NCBI GenBank assembly: GCA_025765595.1
Contig: JAIVFH010000023.1
Location: 62,001 to 126,000 of the forward strand
Direction: 5' to 3'
DNA: 64,000 nt
DNA from: Obelidium mucronatum
Taxonomy: Eukaryota > Chytridiomycota > Chytridiomycetes > Chytridiales > Chytriomycetaceae
The notes under the pieces are model-generated. The model saw only the letters and a list, made by a program, of their open reading frames with translations, made no database searches and had not been told where the DNA came from. The translations under genes and the position numbers were made by a program. Below are positions 55,532 through 64,000 of this stretch, in pieces. How positions within the stretch are numbered: the stretch's first letter is position 1; every line of letters starts with the position of its first letter.

Positions 55532-55806
55532 ATGCAACTTGGACCGGCCCTGGCAGCATTGCAACCGCGGAAAGCTCCGCCATTAGTATACTATCGGGGG
55601 CTGGCTGCCGGGCTCTTGGTGGGCTTTGGGATGGAGACTATGCTTATCAAGAGCGGCTACTGTATGTCACCCTCACTTCCAAAGACAGACTAACCTGTTG
55701 TTTTGCAGATAATATAATTCTCAAGGCAGAGGCAAAGTCACTGCTCAAAGCTCAGGCACAACAAGATCAGGAACAACAAGAACAGCTTTCTGTCGAAGCA
55801 AAATAA
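55532..55806 (+). CDS. Small single-span membrane protein, family not recognised
   Basis: Two exons, 55532-55661 and 55709-55806, join through a Tyr codon to a protein of about 75 residues. YYRGLAAGLLVGFGMETMLIKSGYY contains a Gly-rich hydrophobic span (given here in part: LAAGLLVGFGMET) followed by a basic/acidic helix ending in Gln/Glu-rich sequence (AQQDQEQQEQ). The layout resembles small mitochondrial inner-membrane or assembly-factor proteins, but no family can be named. The stop lies 5 bases from the stop of the convergent gene at 55812. Confidence 0.6.
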
Positions 55807-55811
55807 AGCAT

Positions 55812-56276
55812 TTATTTTCCATCATTTTTCGCGGGTTTTACTGCGGTCTCGTTCGGCTTCTTCTTCTGGATGACTACATATTTCTTCTTTTGCGTGAATA
55901 ACTTCATGTATTCTCCCAACCTCTGCTGGCGTTGTAGAGTAGTGTCTTGTTTAACGGCACAAACAACAGTGAAGACGGGATCCATAAAACACTCCAGATT
56001 TGTTTTGCTTTGTTGTGACTCCTCGGACTTATTTATTTGCGGATTCTTGGTGGGAATCATACTGGAAAATCTCCAATAAATAATTGACCAAAACAAAGCA
56101 TCCAAATTGAAAGACACAGCTACACCCCAAAGTATTATTTCTGTCTTGGTTGTAAAGGGGATATCGAGATTCTGCTTTGAATAAGTGATAGACGACAGAA
56201 CAAAGTAAGTACTTTCAGTAATTGCATGCGTTGGCTGATTGGTGAGGGCGCAAACACAAGCAGAAACAACACGCAC
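55812..56276 (-). CDS. Hypothetical protein with one hydrophobic segment and Lys-rich tail
   Basis: A 154-codon frame. A probable membrane segment (ILWGVAVSFNLDALFWSIIYW) sits mid-protein, followed by a soluble part and a Lys-rich C-terminus (KKKYVVIQKKKPNE). The first 25 codons may instead be upstream sequence. It is convergent with the gene at 55532 and its ATG is only about 8 bases from the divergent Ecl1-type gene, so the two share one promoter region. No family recognised. Confidence 0.45.
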   Translation of the reverse strand: MRVVSACVCALTNQPTHAITESTYFVLSSITYSKQNLDIPFTTKTEIILWGVAVSFNLDALFWSIIYWRFSSMIPTKNPQINKSEESQQSKTNLECFMDPVFTVVCAVKQDTTLQRQQRLGEYMKLFTQKKKYVVIQKKKPNETAVKPAKNDGK

Positions 56277-56283
56277 TATAGAA

Positions 56284-56960
56284 TGGACTACATGGTGCAG
56301 TGGTGCCTCGTTTGCGAGCGCAGACTCGAGGTGCGCCTAATGCTGCATGCAATATGCTGTTTCGTACTTGCTTACAAACTTACTCCTTAGCACCAAGGCC
56401 TCTACTGCTCACCAAAGTGCCTCAAGGCCGACTTTGTCCTGACGCCGCTGGCCAGCGAACTCGGCGGAGAGGCGCTTGGTGCAAACCGGAGAAGCGCAAA
56501 GAAACCGAACAGAAAGTCAGCTGGCCACAGTCACGTGCTCCTTTCGATGAATCTCTCGGGAGACGATCATCAACAATCACCAGTCCCCACACCCGCAAGC
56601 AGCGCGGCTTCGTTCTCCACAGACCGCTTTCTGTCGGCCCCGCATTCGTTCCACGGTCACAGCAGCTCGCTCATGGTCAAACACCACCAGCAGTACGCTT
56701 CCCTGCACTCAAATCCACACCATCAAGACAACGGCAACAGCGTTGTGTTTGTTGATTTGCACGAATTTCAACAGAGCATTTTGGCTCCTGAATTCTCCCT
56801 TGGATTTCAATCGCGTCCCCGAATGCAACCTGCAGCTTCTATGCTGACAGCAAATAGCGTCAAAGTAACGGCCGGAACTTCTCGGTCGATTGGGCATGAA
56901 GAAGATGGTCTTCGAGCCGCTCTTCGAAACCATAACAATCAGTATACCGCGGACAAATGA
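56284..56960 (+). CDS. Ecl1-family zinc protein (lifespan/stress regulator type)
   Basis: Exons 56284-56330 and 56391-56960. The N-terminus MDYMVQWCLVCERRLE joins across the intron to HQGLYCSPKCLKAD, giving CxxC...CxxxC with the LYCS.C spacing of the fungal Ecl1 family (S. pombe Ecl1-3, S. cerevisiae Ecl1/YGR146C), which extend chronological lifespan and respond to sulfur or zinc limitation. The intron lies between the two Cys pairs. The remaining 190 residues are Ser/His/Gln-rich and probably disordered. Assignment rests on the short zinc motif and its N-terminal position. Confidence 0.65.
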
Positions 56961-57180
56961 CTCTGGCTGGCCTATATCTTATTCTTTTGTCCCCTAAGCT
57001 CGCCTTTCGAGAATGCTCGTCTCCTTGTATTAATTTTCATCCGAACACACCTTTTTTATTCTCGATTTGTGTTTTGTTTTTGCTGTGAAAAGGTCCGAAT
57101 TCTTTGATATGTGTATATTCAATGTAAGAAAGAGTAAATAAGATTTTGTATGATGATTCAACCTGTTTTTTTTATTTTGT

Positions 57181-60100
57181 TTAAACTTGCGTTCGCAGAT
57201 AATACACCCAGCTTATGTTTGTTCCTTTGTGGATTACAGTTAACTTCCCCACTTTTGTTGTTTTGGCATCTGCTGAGAGAATTTGTTTAGCATCAGTAGA
57301 AAGATAAAGAGACAGACGAGAGAGAGTGAGGTGTGGGTGTCGGTTATGGCGAATCTTACCTGGTGCATTTGCCGGAGGTGCTACAGCCGTGATTGCCATT
57401 GCGATTACTTTCTTTGGGGGAATAGTTTCTTGTGCCTTGACGGAGAATGCTGGGTTGTCAACAACGAAGCTGAAGGCAGCTGGCGATGTGAAGACATTTT
57501 TAAACGATACTGATGCTGATGACCCAATTTTGATTGTGATTGGTCCTTGTGGTCGAGGAATGGTACAGTGGCCATAAAGAGGACACATATAATCCCCACC
57601 AGCCGCAGAGGAGACCACCAGCTGGGTTCTAATATCCCCCAGTTTCGATGGCTCATACAAAACATCTACACATACTTCTACACCACCTACAGTTGCTAAA
57701 CAAGGAACGTTTGTTAGGATAAAAACTAATATTAACAAACAACTATACCAGATGGAGCAACTACAGATTTTTCGATTGCAAAATCGGGGGAATCAATTCT
57801 GCAAGTGTACTCAGTCTTAGTCTTGGCATAACTCATGAACCGGAATGTTTGTGTTTGGGTTCCTCCCAATCCAACTTTGAAATGCAAGCTGCGCTCTGGT
57901 CCAGCAACTGAGGCTATCAATTTCAAATCGTATTGGTACACGCCGAGTTCGTTACTTGTTATTGTGAGTCGAGTTGTGACCTCTTTTGGTTGCAGTGGGA
58001 GAAATTCGATGGAGCAGACTCCATCAGATCTAATTCCATACAAGTTAGCAAACATAAGCAACTCTAAAATAAACCCCTAAATCATACTTTGGTTGAACAG
58101 TGAACGTATGAGAAACACTGACATCTGCGTGAGCGCATGCTGCGTTGAATGTGACCGGTGTTGGGAGAGGATTGGAAATAACTATCTCCCTAGTAGAAAG
58201 TAGACGCACGGAAGTTGCAATTTCAAGAGTTGAGATGACTCCAGGGGGTGTAGATTTGATGGCAAGATTATAGAATAGAAATTCTTGGGTTTGGTCATTC
58301 TTGAACAGGACTTTGGCATTCATAACACCTTCTTTGTATGCGTAATAGCTCATTTTATATTCCCGTGTGACTAATCCGGGGACATCAATATAGTCGAGCC
58401 CTTTCAAAATCGTTGAAGGATCGGTTTTTGCAAACTCAGTTGTAACTTTGAATCTTTGACTCTTTTTCAACCAATTTGATATTAACAAGACTTCTGTGAA
58501 CGCGGTTTTGCAAGGAATTTCTCTAGTGATGGTAGCAACAGAGACAGGCTTATCAGCAACCCCATTGAGTTTGTAAAGCAGCCCTGTGCCATCTGGTAGG
58601 GGGAAGAACACTGATCCTTCATGTCGACCTCCATCTCCGGAGCCAACCATTTCTAAGGGCGTGAAAGATATGTCATATAACTTTGATTGGCCAGGTTCAA
58701 CGTCAATGTATTCAGGGCCAGTCCAACTTTCGTTTTCGATGACTGGCCGAATGTGCCACATCCCTGACGTTTTGTTTTCCAGCTTTATACTCTTGACATC
58801 TGATTGACGAACGGGTGTGGAGAACTTAATAACATCATTTTGAACCGGTTGAGGTATGCACATTCCTAAATTCGAAAAGATCAGTTTTTTTCTTCTTACA
58901 AATCAGAAACATACCTGTCAGCGTTAAATATAGCGGTTGGGACCCTTCCACATTGCAAATGAGCGAGTCGTATCGAATGTCTTGATTGAGTTCTGTTGGA
59001 TGGAATGTGATTTCAAGCGGAATTTCCATTCCTGGGGAAATGTATCCCTCCTAATTCTTATGATCAGCTCTTGCTATAGATTACATAATTATCAAAGAGC
59101 TCTTAAACTTACGGGAGTTGAAATTGTGAAATCTGGTGCAAACTTGGTTGGGTCCCAATGAAATCGCGCACCAATGTCTCCAGTATTCAACAGCTGGATT
59201 CTTCTAGTTGTGCAACTCTTTTGAACAATCGCTCCAAACGGAAGAGTATCATTCTCTAAATGAATTTCAATTCCCTGGCAAGCTCCCGTAATCAAGAAAA
59301 GTGGCTTGAGTATCCCTGGTGCCTCCAGACTGATCTCTTCTGAAAACGGAGGAATGCGGTTTTGTGGAGAAAATTTGAACTCTATCGTAGCCACCCCTTT
59401 CGGTCTTAATTTGATTTCTTCAACTTGAGATATCATTACGGAATGATTCGACAGTGTTTCAAGTATTGAAGCGGGTCCAAGATTGAAAGAAACTGGAATG
59501 ACACTCTTGTTGACCAACTTGACCGTTTTAACAACATTATGTCCAACACGAATGGCACCAAAGTTGATGTTTTTCGTTTCGGGATGGATAACATCAACTT
59601 TAAACTCGGCTCCGACACCCACAACTGAAAATAGCACCGTTGAGAGGCCATTAATTTCGATTTTGATATTTTCTTCGTATGACTTGGCTTCTTTTGGGTA
59701 AAATGTCACATCCAAATCTGTTGATTCTCCTGGAGCAAGAGTGCCTGTGCCTTTTTTGACATCAAATATGCCGGATTCCCTCAAAACTACATCAAGAGAT
59801 ATCTCTCTTAGATCTTGGTTTGTTATTCGTACTTTGGTTGTGGCTGGTACCATTCCAGGCCGGTACAAAAATTGAGTTCCAAAGTCGTGAGATGTGGATG
59901 AAAATTTAAGCAGTGGTTTACAACCAGTACCGAGAATATTCAATGGATAAGTTCGGCCATTAACAATTTGACAAAGAGCCTTCACATTTTTTAAGGTAAT
60001 ATTAGATGTTGGCATGAATGTGATTTCACAAGTGACCCGTTCGCCTTTTGGAACAGTTCCAATTTCCGGCTCAATATTGAGAACCCCAGCAATCTTAGAT

Positions 60101-63100
60101 AGTATCCTCCAAGAGAAATCCAAATTGAATTTACCCGAGTTATTAATTGTCACTCGTTTGAGTCGCTTTTCGTTGATTTGAACTTGTCCAAAGTCAATCG
60201 AGTTTTCTGAAGTTGGCCCTGATGCAAGTTCAAAGACAGATCCATCTGTCAATTCTCCTTGCAAAGTTTCGTGGATCTCGTATCCTTCCCCCTTCACGTT
60301 GATAGAAACTGGAGTTGGCTTCTTTTTGATATTGCACTGCAGGTTGAAGTTGAATATCTTTTCTGCAGACGGTGTAAATATGATTTCAATTGGCACTTCA
60401 GAATGTCCTCCAATCGTTCCTGAAGTAGGAGAAAACTTCATGACTGGAATGTGATCTCCGCCAAGCTCAAAGGATGTTTCATTGAAGTTGAAGGCAAATG
60501 GGATGGCTTCATTATTGACAAGACGAACAACTTCCTTAACTTGACGTCCGACAAGAAGAGATTTGAAATTGACACTGACTCTGTCGAAAAATACATTTGG
60601 CTCTAATGCCTGGCCAACCAGCAAGAATGGAATGACAATGTTGTGCTTCAAAATCTCAAACTTCCAATAGGACTCCTATTTTGACGAAGTAAATATCTCT
60701 GCTTTTAGAATTTGAAAACACAGGTTACCTTTAAATCAATTGTCTCTGGTGTGAATTCAAAGATCATTTCAAATTTCTTTCCAGCCATTACCAATCCACG
60801 CAATGTCACGCAACGGAATGCTCGCTTATCAACTGTTTGATCTGTGGTCCATTCAAATTCGTAGTTGAAAGAGGTAGGATTCACGATATAGAATCGTTTG
60901 GTATTGCGGACTTTTACTCCACAAGACTCAAATTCTATGACTTTTGTTTGCGGTAATAAACTCAGAGGCACTCCGTTCATAGCACTGATCTCGGGGTTTC
61001 GTCGCTCGCTCGTTATGTAGTCACTATCGTCCAACTCAAAATGGCAAAAGGGGCGAAGACTAACGCCCGAAACTTTAATGGTTATTGGTTTCGCCTCTTT
61101 GACTAAGTTCTGGATATGACCAGTGAGGTTGCCGGAGTAAATACCATCCTCCAAAGGAGAAAATTTCACAGTTAATACTGAAGATTCGCCTGGTTCGATT
61201 GAACCTTTGTTTGGCACCACTGAAAAGGGACATTCATCTGATGTTGGTTCCAACGGGTATCCGTTATCACCATAAAAGATGAATGAATACTTCAAAATCA
61301 CTTTTCCAGGATTTTTGACGGTGAATTTGAAAACTCTCGTTTGATACATGAGGGTGCTTTTAAATTTGATGTTGGTCACATCACACTCGTAAACGGAATA
61401 ATCCGCATTGGCGCTCAAAAGAAGATATCTTTCCGGTGATACACCTGGAAGAACTTCGTGTTGAGGCTCTGGGTACTGTTCAATTACTTTTCGAGGTGTC
61501 ACTGCCGTGGCGTCATTTGTCAGCCAGCGCACAGTTTTAGCTTTGTCGTCCCAGTCGATATCGACAACAGATCCAATGTATTTGATTTTCACCGCTTTAC
61601 AGGATGCTTTGATATGACTCAATTCCGATGTCTGCTTTGCACAAAAGGAAACGGTGACGTCCTTTTTGGATCGGGGTCGAATGTGAAGTACGGCCGGAGT
61701 GAAAATAAAATCAGGTGTGTCAGGTACCCAGTTTAACTTCATAAAGTCAGAGGAATGGTTGGAAACACTGAAAGTCTGCTGCTTCAACTCGCCAATAAAG
61801 CAGTCACCAAACAGTAGTTCATTTTCGGTCTCGGAGGGCAAATCATCAAATGTCAAGTCGTCTACATATCCTTCTCCAGATAATTGTATGAGAGTGTCTT
61901 CAAAGCTGTTGTCGATAACTCGTAGTTTCAAGTCGTTTTCAAACTTGCGAATACCCAACGCCCTGCACTTAACATCAATGGAGCATGTCTCTTGAGGTCG
62001 CAAAGTATGATAAGTGTTAACTCCAGCGCTTTCAAATTCGTCCTGCTCTTTCACTGCCCATTCCAATTTGACTTTAGCGGTAGTGATTCCCTCATTCTTC
62101 AAAACAATGGGCAATATCTGATGTGTTCCAACCAATAAACGCTTAAATTTTAGAAGAGGTATTCCGTTTTTGTTTTTCAATGCTGGTTTTTCAACTGCTA
62201 CCCGAGGAAGGGTGCCTTCGCCTCTCAATTCAAACGCCAGTGTTTTGGATTTCGATTGATCGACATTCTCTACAGTAGCCTCGAATATTCCGGCATATGT
62301 TTGAATAGAGGTTGGATGAAATGAGGCCGTTACATATTTATACTCATGTGCCGGAATTGTCAATTTCTTTGGTTCAACGTCAAAAGCAAAGTCAGCCGCT
62401 AATGAAACAAAAAGATGAGCGAAAAAAATATTATGTCAAAAGATTTTCATAAATACCATCAGATTTTGTTTTTGATCTTGGTTTAGTGACGACGGAAATA
62501 TCGCAAGGCACTTTGTAGGGGTTAGTGATTTTAAACCGAACTTGGGCCTGTTGTCCAGCGAGAAAAGCTCCAAAGTAAAACACTCTATCTTCTTCAGCAT
62601 AAACGTTGGATTGAGTACTGAATAATTCCAGTCTTTTGCAGACCGTTTGCTCTTCAAAAATCGATGTAAAATCTGTAGTATTAATTCCAGGAATGCAGTC
62701 TTCGGCTATCAAGCGGTATTCAATAACATCCATATAGTCATTGGGAGATCTATCAGATATATCAATAGCGACAGTTTCTTCAAAGCTTCCTGGGCTTTCC
62801 GAGTGAAATTCAACAGTTACTTGATGTTTCGCACCAGGAGCAACAACACTAGATGTAGGAAACACTGTGAAGGCGCCGAAATTCGTTGCATCCGCCTGCT
62901 TTACTACTTCTTTTCGGTTCATCACTTTAGGTTGTGGTGGCGGCGAAATTGGGCGAGGTGGACCTTTGGATGTTCTTGTTTGTGTCCGAAGCTTTTTGTC
63001 ACTCCCTGTCGTTGCTCCTTGGACAATTTTATAGACAGAATATTTGAAGTCGAATTCTCCCTGGTTTTCAATTGTGAACTGCCTGGATACTTTGCTTCCA

Positions 63101-64000
63101 TGAACCAAGGCACCAAAGTTTAGGTCTCTTACTGGGAGAATTGAGAACCTGCTGAATACAGATCTTACTTGCAACTTCACTGGAATAGTCGCAGTAACTT
63201 CGCCAGTTGAGGGTTCATAAAATTGGCATTTCAAATTACTGTTGTCCTTTACAAGCATTTCACGAGTTGCTTTAACAATAACTTGCACAGCAAAAGGTTT
63301 ATCAGAGGGTTGCATAATTCCTTGAGCTGGAAGTATTGTAAATATATCGGCAAGCTCTTTGGTTTCAAAGACAAAACGAAAGCCCTAGATATGACATGAA
63401 TTAGGGGTAGAAATTCAAAAAGGCACTTCCGGCATTGACTTACAACTTCGTATTTCCCTTTATTCTTGAGAGTGCAAACTTGCTTGCCTTCTTCCAATAC
63501 CTTAATGACACCGAAGTCCAGGCCACCTTCAAATCCTTTTGGAAAGTGAAGGTCCATGGCAATGTCATAGGCTTCTGCTGTTATTGTGATAGGCACTTCT
63601 TGGACCACACCTCCTATTTTCTCAGTGTCGGAAACTTCTAGCCGAATAGATCTTCTGCTAATTACAACCGGCTTTGTTCCTTTGAAATCAGCGCTAACTA
63701 TTTGCTCCAAGAATGGATCAATGGTGCCCTCTACGGGGAACACAGTAAACTCTTCACCCAACAGTTCCACCTGCACCAGCTTCCATCCTACTGGCATTGA
63801 AGTATTATTCTTAAGCTTGATTTCTCGTCTCTCTGTTCTTCCTAGAAGGAGTTTGTCAAATGTTAACTGCCGCTTATCAACTTCCAGCTCTGGCTTCACT
63901 CCAATACAAGAGATCTTGAACGTATAAGGCTCTGGATTATCCTTCACACAAAGTATAAGTGTATCTTCAAAGTAGTTGGCAGAACGTGGATATGCCCAGA
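57181..64000 (-). CDS. HYDIN: HYDIN-like central-pair protein, C-terminal part (runs off right edge)
   Basis: HYDIN is a giant protein of the C2 projection of the flagellar central pair. At least nine exons read from the right edge, which is still open (YFEDTLILCVKDNPEP). They give a long series of ASH/MSP-type immunoglobulin-like domains. Typical strands: FGVIKVLEEGKQVCTLKNKGKYE, VVAPGAKHQVTVEF, NFGAIRVGHNVVKTVKLVN. The strongest identifier is the HYDIN C-terminal segment: RRIQLLNTGDIGARFHWDP then, across an intron, FHPTELNQDIRYDSL, which I recall closely from animal HYDIN. It ends at 57181 with a short last exon (WVYYLRTQV). The N-terminal part lies beyond the window. It would serve zoospore motility. 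Confidence 0.85.

Overview
The window looks like nuclear DNA of a zoosporic (flagellated) fungus, most likely a chytrid. The genes are fungal-type and split by many short (about 50-100 nt) GT-AG introns. They include a fungal Ecl1-type zinc protein, an IKS1-type kinase, MAF1 and pyruvate carboxylase. The right edge carries a large part of HYDIN, a ciliary central-pair protein kept only by lineages with motile flagella. No database was searched; calls rest on motifs and on reading frames that close when introns are removed.

Layout. Bases 1-20,000 are repeat-rich. A secreted-type LRR / beta-propeller / LRR gene occurs twice (591-3207 and 17306-19942) as a segmental duplication that also copied the first codons of the next gene, UVSSA. 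Between the copies lie a long decayed Copia retrotransposon (minus strand, 3992-10552), a 3'-truncated plus-strand copy of the same family ending in an LTR, relics of a second Copia family, and a plus-strand tyrosine-recombinase retroelement (about 13371-16505).

Bases 20,000-64,000 are gene-dense: UVSSA, a membrane/FN3/coiled-coil protein, AP180/CALM (ANTH + NPF), an Elongin-C-like/LRR protein, mitochondrial uS7, TIM13, thymidylate kinase, a secreted Thr-rich protein, a CRAL-TRIO protein, an IKS1-like kinase, MAF1, an acidic coiled-coil protein, ribosomal eL19, a GH26-like secreted glycosidase, pyruvate carboxylase, an HCN/CNG-type channel, small unknown proteins, an Ecl1-family protein and HYDIN. 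Functions are mostly housekeeping (translation, mitochondria, nucleotide and carbon metabolism, endocytosis, DNA repair), plus flagellar and signalling genes that suit a zoospore.

Most notable observations: (1) the Copia element carries a textbook -1 frameshift signal between gag and pol; (2) its pol region is interrupted by five consensus GT-AG intron-shaped blocks, all on the strand opposite to pol; (3) the channel has a non-canonical selectivity-filter segment; (4) directly after the channel's stop codon, an inverted copy of its own cyclic-nucleotide-binding exon sits between two 51-bp direct repeats; (5) an 18-nt microexon supplies the catalytic-acid motif of the GH26-like enzyme; (6) a zinc-ribbon tyrosine recombinase is followed by a strong inverted repeat.
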